From Calendula officinalis (taxonomy: Eukaryota > Streptophyta > Magnoliopsida > Asterales > Asteraceae), in the NCBI GenBank assembly GCA_963853835.1, contig OY970820.1:43994907-44058906 (forward strand): 64,000 nt of DNA, read 5' to 3'. Positions 22,075 through 33,526 of this stretch are shown piece after piece. The notes under the pieces are model-generated. The model was not told the origin of the DNA and did no database searches. It saw only the letters and a program-made list of their open reading frames with translations. The position numbers and the translations under genes were made by a program. The stretch's first letter is position 1. Each line of letters opens with the position of its first letter.

Positions 22075-24307
22075 ACTATCCACCCCTTAAAAGGATTCCG
22101 TCCTCGGAATCACTAAAATTTCCACCTATATACACCCGAGCATTACGCTCTCAATTCCTTGTGGTCGTCATCAACAACATTTCTTATTCCGATTCCCGTT
22201 AACATTATGCTTCACAACATCTACTCAATCTTATCGAGCCCGAACGGTTAGAACTCAATTTAAAACCCACAATACTTAGACGGGTCAAAATTTCACAATT
22301 TGACCATAACACCGTCATTCACTCGACCAATCCTTCCATTCTCATAACAATGGTATGATACAATCACACCATTAACTAATTGATTAAAACGGATGTCAAA
22401 CTCTAGCCTTGACCAAGCCGATATATCCCGACATTGGTATATCCCCACATTGTTTACCCTTTGACTTAAGCACAAAGTCAACTAAACCTTAACATTTTCC
22501 CTCCTCGTTAATGGTTTCATAAATCCTCCTTTCCTTTACAATTTACTTTTAATTTATGATTCAACTACAGTCTTACACTTGATTCCCAATTTCAACATTG
22601 AAATCACCCAAACGGGTCAAGTCGTATAAACTGACTACAATTCAATCAACCATCTCATCAACTTTTTCACAAACACATAATCGACACATTATGCTATCAA
22701 TATTCATTAGTAATTCAAAACGAGAATCAAAGTCCATCTTAGACCAATCCAACCAATCACGGGTTGACTAACGTTGACTTTTACATAAAGTCAACCATAC
22801 CTTTTCCAACTAGCAATTTCCGTACCCACGGCGCATCATTACCAACCTATCACTCTCAGTTCTACCCACTATTACTTTCTCATCAATCGTCCCCGTTAAT
22901 CCAAGGGTCACACCTTAACATAAGGTCACAATAACATTTACCGTTTCTTGACCTTCACTTGGTCACTCATACTATCACTTAGTATTCTTTCAACCATCTT
23001 TATATCACATTGATCAACTTAAATTATCGGAACTAGGCTCTCTACCGTAATACGTCCCACACCCTTATACGGTGTACTATGTCTTGGTTACCACATGGTA
23101 ATTTGCTCACTAGGAGTTCCTCTTTCCTTCTGTTCTATAAATCGTAGGCATCCCCTACATTTACACAACCTAAATGCAACCCGTATTTCAAGCCAGATTC
23201 TCATTTACCATAACATAATGGCAATACTCATTAATCACATGGTTCTACATTCATCATATAGACACATAAACATATACATACATATATATATATATACACA
23301 CACATATATCACGCCAGTTTAATCTAAACATCTCTATTGTGCACATATACAAACATACGTACACGTCACCAATACCATCTATACATCTCTATTGTGCACA
23401 TATACAAACATATGTATATGTCACACCAATACCATCTGTACATCTCTATTGTGCACATATACAAACATATGTATATGTCACACCAATACCATCTGGTATC
23501 CATCTTTTTACATTACGTAGCTTTGGTACTTTCTCACTCATTCCATCGCCCAATTATTCATCATGTATTCTAGCACCAATTGCATAATATCACATTATTG
23601 TTTTCTTGCATATCTAACATATTTCTCATCTAACATATTACTCAACACGATTCCCATGACACTACCTTTCCATCGTCATATGCCTTCGAAGGCCATCACC
23701 TAATGCACATGCATTGTACCCCGCGGGTAACTAATAACATCTCGCTTCACCTACATATTAACCACCATTAACCATAACTCACCGGTCATCTTTGAGTCAA
23801 CCAATCGACTCATGTCTACACTTGCAACTCATGACTTAGCACCCAATCATGTTCGATGAACAAAACTTGTCGTTTCGACACTCAACCCTTTATCACATGC
23901 GACACTCCGGTCTATGATTTTCAAAAAAAAATACGAATTTATTTAACCCGGAAGGTTATTCCCATGATGACTATTCACGTCATACAACTCATCTACTAAT
24001 TCCCGTAAGCACCAAATCGGGCAACAATCTAACAATATGGCTATACTCACACAACACACTGGCTTGGTGCATACTCAACCAATCCATCACAATGGTCTTA
24101 CCAAATGTCTCTACTCTCATCGACACTTAATTAATCTTGCTAATTCAAATCTTTTAAGTAAATAAGGTTTAACAATAACATTCATAACATTCAAAACATG
24201 GTTTTAACAAGAACATTTGGAAAGATTACCATAGTACCCAAAACTAAAGTCTTAGGGAATCAAATGGTACACCGGCCTAATCATCAAATCTTACAATTAC
24301 GGTTCGC
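22075..24307 (-). mobile_element. Non-coding interior of array unit A with polypurine tract and hairpin
   Basis: The polypurine tract occupies 22075-22088 and the hairpin GATTCCG-TCCT-CGGAATC 22094-22111. The remaining 2.2 kb has no pol motifs. The minisatellite is at about 23325-23500. It is nearly identical to the interiors of units B and D. Confidence 0.85.
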
Positions 24308-25597
24308 CTAATTCTTAGCTCCCGAACCTGACGCCCCATCGCGCGCCTCCTCCCGTGCGAGTAGGAAGGACCGTCCTTTCACCCCTGCCGGCTCCGCCTT
24401 CTTTTGAACCGCGGACACAAGCGATCCGGTTTTCTTCTTCGGGCACACATGGCTATAATGCCCTTTCTCATGGCACGAGTAACACTCAACCTCGGCCATT
24501 GGTTTGGATCTACAATCTCGGGCCAAATGTCCCGTCTTCCCACAATCATGGCAAATCTTCGGTTCCCCTCTGCATTCGCCGGTATGACTCTTCCCACACC
24601 TCTTGCACGAGGCTAAACTTCCTTGCCTAGAGAAGTTCGACGTGAACTTCCCCTTCTTAACCGTACCCGAGCCACTCTCGGCATTCCTCGTATCTCCCAC
24701 ATACGCCCTCTCGGCAACTTTTGCCTCGTTCACCTCTTCCACACCTCGGGCGGCACTAATGGCCTCATCTAGCGTGACCGCTCTCTTTACCTCCAACTGA
24801 TAATCCCAAGGTAGCCCACTAGCATACCTAACTACCCTCAACCTCTCCTCGGAGTAGGTCTTAGCAACAAACGGAAGTAATCCCGTGAATTCCCTCGTGT
24901 ACTCCTCGACCGACATCTCACCCTTCCTTAGGGTCACAAACTTCTCATGCATTTTCTCCAAGTCCCGGTCGGGACAAAATTTCTTCCTCAACCTCGCGGT
25001 AAACTCATCCCATGACATTCTCTCTATCACCTCCCTCCCGAGGGTCTCATAAACTATGTCCCACCAGACCATAGCATCCTCTTTTAGCAATTGAGATGCA
25101 TACAACACCATATCGGTTTTCTTGCACTTGCTACTTCCGATGACCCGCTCGGTCTCTCGGATCCACCTCATAGTTACCTTTGGGTCCGAACTACCCGTAT
25201 ATATGTTTGGCTTACAAGCCATGAATGTCTTAAAAGAACAACCATCATTTTCATCGGGCCTCGCCCTTGCATCACTACAACCACCTGTGGAGGATTTCTC
25301 CACTCGAGTGCCACCACCCCTGGTTTCCTCATCCGATCTAGCCTCGGATACACGATCTCCATCCGACCTCTCACGGTCCCCAACTATGCGGTTCACTTCA
25401 TCGGCCACCACCCCCTTGAGTTGTTCAATAATAGTTTGGAGGTCCGCCATGGTCACCGGAGTTCTATTAGCTCCGACCTCCGATTCACCCACCCGGTGCA
25501 TCGACGGTTGACTTTCCTGTTCAACCACAACCTCAACATGAGGTGTATCCTCCTCCCGGCCCTCCGGGGCTTTCCCACTTCTTCGAGTGTTAACCAT
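24308..25597 (-). CDS. gag of array unit A, intact (429 aa)
   Basis: The single uninterrupted frame starts MVNTRRSGKAPEGRE at 25597, 235 bp inside the primer site. The first ~115 residues are charged and low-complexity. The retrotransposon gag core follows (motifs TMRWIRETERVIGSS, MVWWDIVYETLGRE, KKFCPDRDLEKMHEKF), then CKRCGKSHTGEC and two CCHC knuckles (CHDCGKTGHLARDC, CYSCHEKGHYSHVC). It ends ...REEARDGASGSGAKN. The diverged relative at 50591-52252 continues from the same REEA point into an aspartic protease, so pol was lost right after gag. Gag would form the particle and bind RNA. With no enzymes encoded, the element would rely on a pol supplied by another element. Confidence 0.9.
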   Translation of the reverse strand: MVNTRRSGKAPEGREEDTPHVEVVVEQESQPSMHRVGESEVGANRTPVTMADLQTIIEQLKGVVADEVNRIVGDRERSDGDRVSEARSDEETRGGGTRVEKSSTGGCSDARARPDENDGCSFKTFMACKPNIYTGSSDPKVTMRWIRETERVIGSSKCKKTDMVLYASQLLKEDAMVWWDIVYETLGREVIERMSWDEFTARLRKKFCPDRDLEKMHEKFVTLRKGEMSVEEYTREFTGLLPFVAKTYSEERLRVVRYASGLPWDYQLEVKRAVTLDEAISAARGVEEVNEAKVAERAYVGDTRNAESGSGTVKKGKFTSNFSRQGSLASCKRCGKSHTGECRGEPKICHDCGKTGHLARDCRSKPMAEVECYSCHEKGHYSHVCPKKKTGSLVSAVQKKAEPAGVKGRSFLLAREEARDGASGSGAKN

Positions 25598-25831
25598 TTC
25601 TTTCGATCTCGACTATACGAAAGACATTAAACAATTAGTACCTCGTGTACGATTCATGAGTCTCATAACACTGATTATCCATAATCACATCACTTTCATA
25701 GGTCCCCTAGGTTCAACCCTAAACTTAACATAAAGTCTCAAGGTCAACCTAATAATTTCAAGGAATCTTACATTCCTAATGCTACAGTCTAAGACTAGGA
25801 TGGACATCCAACCTAATTCACTTAAACTATA

Positions 25832-25843
25832 GCTCTGATACCA
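25832..25843 (-). other. Primer binding site (tRNA-iMet), array unit A
   Basis: GCTCTGATACCA on the plus strand, 3 nt from the start of LTR 3. Confidence 0.92.
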
Positions 25844-25846
25844 AGT

Positions 25847-28171
25847 TGTAACACCCGTATTTTTAAAACATCGTTTAAATCATTTAAAAACACATTTTCC
25901 CAATATCTGACATATTGTCTAAGATACAGTTTAACAAAACTTTAAAACTTATATCAGAGTTTACAAAAATACGGTGTCACCGAGTATATCAAAACCATAG
26001 GCAACGGGATCTACCTATTAGCTCCCGAGCTAAACATCTCTAGGCCACCTCTAGTGCAACCTTCTATCACTTCAAACCTGTACCTGAGTACATAGCCACA
26101 AAACAAACGTAGTACGTGAGACAAAATAGCCTCGTGAGAAACATGGGTTTTAGACCCCAATAATAGACATTTCATAAATATATAAACATATATATAAACT
26201 ACATAAATACCGTCTAGTCACCCTTTTGTGACTCTAGCTACTTTGCTTTCCTAGCAAACATATCTAGTACCTAAACGTATAGGTACCAGAAGCCCAATCA
26301 TATCTAGTACATAAACATATATGTACCGGAAGCCCAATCATGTCTAATACATAAACATATATGTATTAGAACCTAACATACCTAGTACCAAACATATGCG
26401 TACTAGAAGCACCCGTGTGCTTAGTGTATAAACATATATACACTCGGTGTATAAACATATATACCACCGTCCAACCAACATATCTAATACATAAACATAT
26501 ATGTATTAGAACCTAACATACCTAGTACCAAACATATGCGTACTAGAAGCACCCGTGTGCTTAGTGTATAAACATATATACACTCGGTGTATAAACATAT
26601 ATACCACCGTCCAGTGACCGGGGGTCCCCCGCGTCACCACCATCTATCTCTTACCATAACCTAACAGTTATGACAGTCAAGGCCTTCGGCTATCACATCC
26701 AACATCAAACAAGTTAGTCATCTAATACTAACGACATATAATTAGTTCATCACAGTGTGAACGTACCTGTATGGTCCCATGGACCCGATCATAAGCAACC
26801 ACAGTTACTTCTACATCTATGAACCCTATGAGGTCCATACTTACTTTATACATAAGATACATTTCTTATTTATCGATAACATAATACTTTTATCTCTCCC
26901 TTGACTATAATAGACAATTATTACTAGTCACATCATATTCTTTCTCATATATATTCGTTCTTTACTTTTATTAGTATATCTTACCAATAGGTACTCATTA
27001 CTATAAAATCATTCCCAATTGCTTTACTAATACATATTTATTAATAAAGGCTCCGTATACATTTTTTTAATCAATTACTTCATTATTATTGTTCATTAAC
27101 ATAGATTCCATAATTACTTGAATCTATCATAATTTACTTCAAATTCATCAATCATACTAGACACATTCTAGTATCACATTCTACTTACTTTCATACATTT
27201 TCAATTACTATCTTTATCAAAATATTTGTTAATAAAGACTGATACAATATCATACGTACTTTCAAAACTATTTGCTATGTACCCAGTTTAAAAGTCTCAT
27301 GTACTTACCTTAGCAAATAAATGCTCCAACCGTATTCTTTACGTCAGTTTCCTTGCTTCACAATTCGGTCAACCTTCCAAGACCTCACCAAATGCATAAT
27401 ACAATAATCACAAGATTATCAACATCACATTCTACTACCAATGTGTCCATCTATCTCTAGATAACACTTATTAACTCATTTCCCCCAATTATGGTAATTT
27501 ACCAACCCTAGGTTTAACCAACCCTTAAGATTCTTACAAATCATAATCATACACTTGTTTCCTTTGATAATATACCATCTATTAGGTGTATACATCACTT
27601 ATATCACCATAACCCATAACCCCAAGAGCTAGGGTTTCAAACCCATACATCAAAATACATGGATCTAAAGCTACAAAGATCAAGGAGTGAAGATATACCT
27701 TAAATCTTCACTTAGGAGTGAAATCTACCCAAGATTTGTGAAGAAATCACCCAAAACCTGCACTTGAGCTCCAAAATCGCCAAAAGGAAAAACTAGGGTT
27801 TTCTACTTCATCAAATGAGCTCCAACCCGATTTTAATGCTGCACGACACGAGTTCACGACGCGAACAATAGTTCGCGTCGCTAACTATGTGATTTCCATA
27901 GTTCGCGATCGTTAAGCAGGCGTGAACTTCTTCGTGATAAAAGGCCAAACTCCCTGGAGCTAGTTCCCGATCGCGACCATAAGTTCGCGTCGCGAACTTC
28001 TGATGTAGCCAGGGCTGCACTTTTCAACTTTGTCTCGACCCGGTTTCGCCCATAACTTTCTCATACGGTGTCCAAACGACACGAAACCAATTCCTACGTT
28101 CTTTAAACGATTTATCCTTATTTATCATATTTTTATTCAATTTATTTATTTACAAATTTCGGATCGTTACA
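25847..28171 (-). repeat. LTR 3, terminal 5' LTR of the array (2325 bp)
   Basis: Same sequence as LTRs 1 and 2 with under 1% difference. It ends GGATCGTTACA at 28171; the sequence beyond (AAATCTCTTC) is unrelated to the element, so this is the outer right edge of the array. One partner base in the terminal motif differs from the other copies (GGATCG for GGGTCG). The matching target duplication would be beyond the left window edge. Confidence 0.93.
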
Positions 28172-29476
28172 AAATCTCTTCTTGTAATTATCTATAACCA
28201 TTTTTTAGTTGTGGTCTTTTTTTTAAGAGAGAAATGGATATCCAATTTATTTGAAATCAATCCGTATACATATATAAACTTATGATTTTCTTTTAATTAT
28301 CTATATTAATAATGTTATACTACCTCCATATTACAGTAAGTGATACACTTTATGTTTATGGATGTTTTAAAATAAGTTATACACTTTGAAATTGACCTTA
28401 TTTGGTAAAAAGAAAAAATAAAAAGTAAAACATGTCTTCCAATAATTATCCACTTTAATATAATATGATTCAAACACAATCATGTATTATAAGTTCTCAT
28501 TACAATTACTTTATTACGATTTGGATTATATAATACTTTTCATTTTAATCAATATTATAATTTATCTGACAAAACTCTTACTTTAAACTACTTTAAAATA
28601 CCTTCGCATGCTCATGATGGAAGAAATAAATTTATGCAAATAAAACCCGCTGCAACAGGCATTACGTTCCTCGTTATCTACAACAATTTAAACAGTTCTT
28701 GATTTGTGTCTTTTTTTTTTTGGCTAACTATATTCAATAATAGTATGGGTATTGAATGAAGACTATTACTCTAAGGTTATTGGATATGGGTAAAGGAGAC
28801 GACATCATGATTTTGTCATATGGAGCAACCACCACAACCACATGTAAACACCACCCCATTCACCGTGTGATTTAAAAGAAGGGGCCCACGAATCAGCTTT
28901 TGTGGTTTTTAGGTATTCATATCTAAAACAACTCATTTACCCAAAAAAAAAGGCATATTATGTTAAACAAATATATGCTTTACTGTTTATCATGTCAACC
29001 ACCTTAAAAATTATTATATATAGTAATGTGTGTATTACTAATGGATGCAAAAGAAAGAGTCAAGTGGACTAAAAGCCACCCAAGTGGTTTTTAACTTTTT
29101 ACGCATACAACCAACTAAATCGTTTTACACAAAAACTTGCATTATTATTGTAATAAAATAGTTGTTGAAGTCATAGATTCTAACTTACCACACATCACTT
29201 GTAAAAAATGGACCAAAATGTTTTGGGTCAACCCAAACTAACCTATACCTAAGAATTACCGTTTTGACCTGGCACCCAACCCGCTTGACCCGTGCATTTT
29301 ATCACCTCTATCCAAATTAATTGATGAAAAGTATTATATATCAATATAGTGTATTACTAATCATAACAATGTTAGATAACAGATAGCTTGTGAATTGCAT
29401 AATCTGAGTTTTGAAACCTTAATCAATAACCAATTACGATCTGTTTAATTAAAGCATGTTAAATTAATTAAATTGC
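28172..29476. other. Intergenic, AT-rich, no gene seen
   Basis: No coding frame with recognisable motifs. A stretch at about 28318-28400 (TACCTCCATATTACAGTAAGTG) resembles one end of a Stowaway-type element, but no matching second end was found. GGGTCAACCC/CCCGCTTGACCCG words at about 29226-29300 resemble common plant repeat debris. Confidence 0.5.
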
Positions 29477-30264
29477 TCATTTTTGCACCAACATTGCTTC
29501 CAATTTTTGCAACCAATTTATGTACTGATTTTGCTCCTTTTTGTGTACATGAAGGAGTATGAAACTGGTAAGATCTTTTCCTATTCCTCTGGAAATTAGA
29601 TATTGCTTCAGCTCTTGCTGCAAAGAAGGGTCCAAATTCCTGCAACAAATAACAACCATAACTATATATATATACATATATTAATTATGTTACACAATTT
29701 GATTAACATTTAACAAAATTATGAAAATAAATCAACCGAAATGTTACCTGAATTGGGGACCTCTGTAAACCGAAGAACTGAAATCGGTAGTTGACTTGAG
29801 AAAAAACGCATTTTGAATATGAAAGTCAACTTTATCTTGACCTTCATCAAGAACTTTACAATCAAACTGCAATACAGAGCTCAATTCATTCTTTTTTATG
29901 CACACTTTCATTTCGGCCTCTTTGGGGTAACAATCATCTCCTAAAAAGGTTTCTTCACCTAACAATGCAGAAATAGCGAGTTCTTCACCAGAATCGCATT
30001 TTTTACGCAAAATTACGTCTTTTGAATGTGGTGAATTCCAATCGATTATAAAATCTCCCGATGATCCGCTTTTGTCCTGAATTCATTTCATTGTTTAATA
30101 TAATAATGTGTTAATTAATTAGTTTATGATGCGTATAAATGAAGTGGTACCTTGTAAAGATCATTAGAGAGCTCGTGGTTGATCTCTGATTGCAAGACTT
30201 TAAGCAGTTCCAAATCTTGCAGAGCTTTCTTGCTCTTCTTTAATAATTTTGATACCCTTGACAT
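29477..30264 (-). CDS. MAM33/p32-family (mitochondrial acidic protein) gene, three coding exons
   Basis: Exons by reading frame and GT-AG sites: 30151-30264, 29748-30076 and 29477-29639, giving 201 residues. Start is MSRVSKLLKKSKKALQDLE. The C-terminal third carries the family signature: YRGPQFRNLDPSLQQELKQY, then YLISRGIGKDLTSFIL and YINWLQKLEAM. The middle is acidic with the usual beta-strand pattern (SVLQFDCKV). Family members form ring-like trimers, mostly in the mitochondrial matrix, with roles in organelle homeostasis. The N-terminus is short and basic (Arg, Lys, Ser, no Asp/Glu in the first 15), so targeting is possible but not proven. A non-coding first exon probably lies at about 30775-30890, joined by an intron from 30298 to 30774 (donor CAG-GTACCA, acceptor TTACAG-GTGAC). 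A hAT-type MITE sits just upstream. The reading frame looks intact. Confidence 0.85.
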
Positions 30265-30774
30265 TGTTGACTATTTAATCCTAACTCTTTGTCACCTGTA
30301 ACAATATGTTGGTAGCTAATAATGATCTGATTAAACAGTTTATAAACCAGTGAGGATCTCACCAGATCTATAAAATGTAGCATTATGAATTTGAAACTTA
30401 CTGAAATCAATCTCATCGATATCACCACACAATAGCAAATTACAAAAGTATTTCACAAATCTGATGAATACAACAGATTAATTTCACGATATCACTCAGC
30501 GGCAAAAATAATCATTCGTAACTTGACAATTGATTAATAACAGAAATTTTATAGCAATTAATCAAGCATCGAAAAAGATGATTCGAAATAGAAGCTATGA
30601 ACTCATACAGGATCTAAGGGTGGTGAACTTAATGTGGTTTCTTAGAAGCCCTAATTTGATGAAAAATGGAATATCCATCCAATTAATTTATCCGTGTGCG
30701 ATCTGTGTTTCTGCGTGTGTGTTTTTAACTGAAAAAAGCATTAAAGAGATAGAAAAATAGAGAGAGCGGTGGTA

Positions 30775-30895
30775 CCTGCTGTTGTGCCGGCGAGATGAGG
30801 GCCGGCGGTCGTGAGGAGGAAGAAGACTTCTTGTATTATGATGAAATCATGAAGAAACGAAGAATTTGGGTTACTTTTGTAATCTCCCAAGAAGG
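30775..30895 (-). other. Probable 5' UTR exon of the MAM33-family gene
   Basis: The sense strand is CT-rich (CTTCTTCCTCCTCACG) and ends CAACAGCAG directly before GTACCACC, a good donor. The matching acceptor lies at 30298-30303, 33 nt upstream of the ATG. The 5' edge of the exon is not determinable by eye. Confidence 0.5.
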
Positions 30896-30903
30896 AGGAG
30901 GGC

Positions 30904-31588
30904 TAGGGATGGCAATGGAGCGGATGTGGATCGGGTGATGCGATGTCCACATCCGTATCCATTTAGATTTACATCATCCATATCCACATCCATATCCATT
31001 TAAAATAATTTCATCCATCCATATCTATATCCATCGGATTATAGCGGGTAAATGGGCATCCATTGGATATCGAAAAAATTTTGTTTTCTAAAGAAAGTAT
31101 GATAGTTTCATAGATAAATTTACAATTTTTGTTGAATATGTATATAGTTTCTTTCAAATGAATATACAAACGAAAACATAATTACGAATCTTCATTCGAC
31201 GCATCGAGGCATAGAACATAGTTTGTAACTAGTACCCAATTATTGATAGATACAAACGAAAACAAAACTTAATATATATAGAAGCCTAGAGTACGGTTTG
31301 TAATGTTTACAAATTTAGTTATATTCAATGTTATGTTATGTATAAATTTGATTAAATAAAAAATATGTAGACATATATTATTAATCATGTAAAATTGTAT
31401 ATAAAAAAGATTAATTTCGGGTTAAATGGATTCATCCATGGATTGAAAATCATCATCCGTATCCGCTCCAATAAATACCCATATCCGCTCCACATCCGAT
31501 ATTCACCCATTTAACTTCATCCATATCCACCACCGGTGGAGCGGATCGGATGGATGATCATTGGGGCGGATGAGAGTTGCCATCTCTA
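30904..31588. mobile_element. hAT-type non-autonomous element (MITE), 685 bp
   Basis: The 8-bp direct repeat AGGAGGGC flanks it at 30896-30903 and 31589-31596. The ends are inverted repeats, TAGGGATGGCAA on the left and TAGAGATGGCAA (reverse complement) on the right, with one mismatch in 12. The interior is AT-rich and contains no transposase. Both ends are packed with CATCCATATCCACATCC-like words on opposite strands. Length, ends and 8-bp duplication fit hAT. It landed at or just upstream of the transcription start of the MAM33-family gene. Confidence 0.88.
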
Positions 31589-31596
31589 AGGAGGGC

Positions 31597-32329
31597 CAAA
31601 AACACATTTTCAATATTACGTGGGTGTTTGGGTTAACTTGTTTTTTAATTAGCTTAAACAACAAATCATAAGCTAATTATTAGTGATTGGCGAAATCTAT
31701 TTATTATTGAAATGATTTTCTAGTTACATTATGAAAGGTTCTCGGATTATATTTTCAGGCAAAATCAGGTCTCGGTTTAGTCTAAAACAGAATTTCTTTT
31801 TAACAAAATCAATTCTTGATTCGGTTCAGTCTGTTCCAAGACGTCATTGATTCATCAGTATGGCTGAAATCTTTTTCTTAATTCTCAGTCTGGTTCGGCT
31901 CTAATAGATTGTTTCTGAATTTTAGACCATCCCCGGTTACATAATTCACTTGTAAAATAACATATAAATATATAATTAGATGGTACAAATGCTCGAGTTG
32001 TACGTACATAATATCATTTTAAAATGAATTATGTGTTTACTAGACTCTTGAGAATTACTGAATTAGTAACACATGGAAAAACACTAATCATTTTAGTAAC
32101 ATTTAATAACGCAACAAATAATGCGTCCAGTTTGATATATAATCTAGTTAAATTAAATTAAATTAAATAACATGGGCTATGGCCTAGCCCATTAGCTCGC
32201 ATTAATTTTGAATAAATCTTCAATTACAACGATAACGTATATAAGGAAAATATATTGGGGGTTCAGAAACCCTAATCGTGAAAAACACGTTAAACCCCTA
32301 TCCTCTTCCAGAGCTCCGCATTAATCTTT
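31597..32329. promoter_or_regulatory. Promoter region between MAM33-family gene and IDM1-like gene
   Basis: The last part holds a TATA box (TATATAAG, 32238-32245) and paired ATGGGCT/AGCCCATTAG words near 32172-32195, which resemble the TGGGCC/T elements of plant housekeeping promoters. The ATG of the downstream gene is 85 bp beyond the TATA box. The rest is AT-rich with no gene. Confidence 0.5.
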
Positions 32330-33526
32330 ATGCCGTTAATCAACGCCATCTCTGCGTCTTCAATCTCTGTTCCAATGGAGTTCGTCAAGTATGAACCAGA
32401 ATTCAACCCAGATGCAGTAATCAATTACTGTTCATGCGGCGTTCACAGCGGCAGAACCAAAAATCAAGACGTCAAATTCATGATCTCCAAAGTGAAAAGC
32501 CATCTTTCTGCACTCGGTTGGTCGTTCTTCTACGTCATGAAAAGTTCCGGCCGGCGAGAACTCCGGTACCGTTCTCCGTCAGGTAGAAATTACTGTTCCC
32601 TTCGATCAGCATGTCAAGATCTCATTCACGGCCAACAGCATCTTGATTCTAGTAATCCCAAGATTGAAAGGGTGAAATGATACGAACTCAGCCCATACTA
32701 GGCTCGCACCATGCTCATAAGCTCAAGTGTAGAACTCACTCCCAAAAGCTAGCTTGAAGGAGGAGGGGACACTTAGGCTTATAAGCCACCATTTAGTTTT
32801 TTACTCTAGCCAATGTGGGATCATAACAATACCCCACGCTTTTGGGAGTGAGTTCTACACTTGAGCTTATGAGCATGGTGCGAGCCTAGTATGGGCTGGG
32901 TTCGTATCAATAAACCGGAAAAGAAATCGAAGAAGAATGATGAGTTTACCAGTGATCACAATCAGTCCAATAATAGGGTTTACTGTCAAGATCTTGAATT
33001 GGTTAGTCCCATGATTGAAACATTTGAAGAACCAGAAAAGAAATTTGAGAAGATGAGCGTGATAATCGGCCAAAGAAAAAAATTAGAATCGAAGAGGTTG
33101 AATCTTTATATTACAATTTTGCCAACAATAGTTATACGGGAACTATGGAAATCGAAAAGAATGAGGGTTTTCTGAGTGATGAGTCATCTAAAATAAGGGT
33201 TCAAGATTCGGGTATTGATGAAAACAAAGAGAATGGGGGGTTTTCAAGTAATCAGCCAAAGAAAAGGCTTCGAGATGTTAAAAGACTTCTGGAATTTGGA
33301 AAGAGAAGTGTTAAGGTTAAACCGAAGAAACGTATACGAAAAGTGGAGAGTTCCGACGAAGGTTTCTGTGTTAATCGAAAAGAATATAGTTAAGATCGGT
33401 TCGCGTCGTAAAAAAGACGGTAAAGCGATAGCCAAAGGGCGGGTTTATGATGAAGGGATTCAGTGTGATTGTTGTGGAGTGTTTTTTTTACTAAGTAAAT
33501 TTGAAGCTCATGCGGGAAGCACATAT
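32330..33526 (+). pseudogene. IDM1-like PHD/acetyltransferase gene, N-terminal part (broken)
   Basis: The first frame (ATG 32330, or the in-frame Met at 32375, MEFVKYEPEF) encodes the N-terminal domain of plant IDM1-like proteins (VKSHLSALGWSFFYVMK, RYRSPSGRNYCSLRSACQDL). A 230-bp MITE interrupts it at 32679. Lys-rich sequence follows in another frame, with a shift at the A7 run near 33074, a stop at 33391-33393 and another shift. The part ends at the conserved IQCDCCGVFFLLSKFEAHAG, the segment that precedes the PHD finger in this family. At 33527 an LTR begins. In Arabidopsis, IDM1 acetylates histones to help active DNA demethylation; family members are nuclear. With the MITE, frameshifts and missing middle, this locus is a pseudogene. 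Splicing of the MITE region is not excluded. Confidence 0.75.
32679..32908. mobile_element. MITE with ~70-bp terminal inverted repeats (230 bp)
   Basis: The left arm starts GATACGAACTCAGCCCATAC; the right arm is its near-perfect reverse complement ending GTTCGTATC. The inverted repeats extend about 70 bp to CTCCCAAAAGC/GCTTTTGGGAG. AAT stands on both sides (32676-32678 and 32909-32911), a possible 3-bp target duplication as left by PIF/Harbinger elements. The core has AATGTGGGATCATAACA. No coding capacity. It lies in the IDM1-like pseudogene. Confidence 0.85.

Noticed and set aside
28318..28410. Possible Stowaway MITE (CTACCTCCATATTACAG)
   Set aside because: Only one end resembles a Stowaway terminus; no inverted partner with TA duplication was found.
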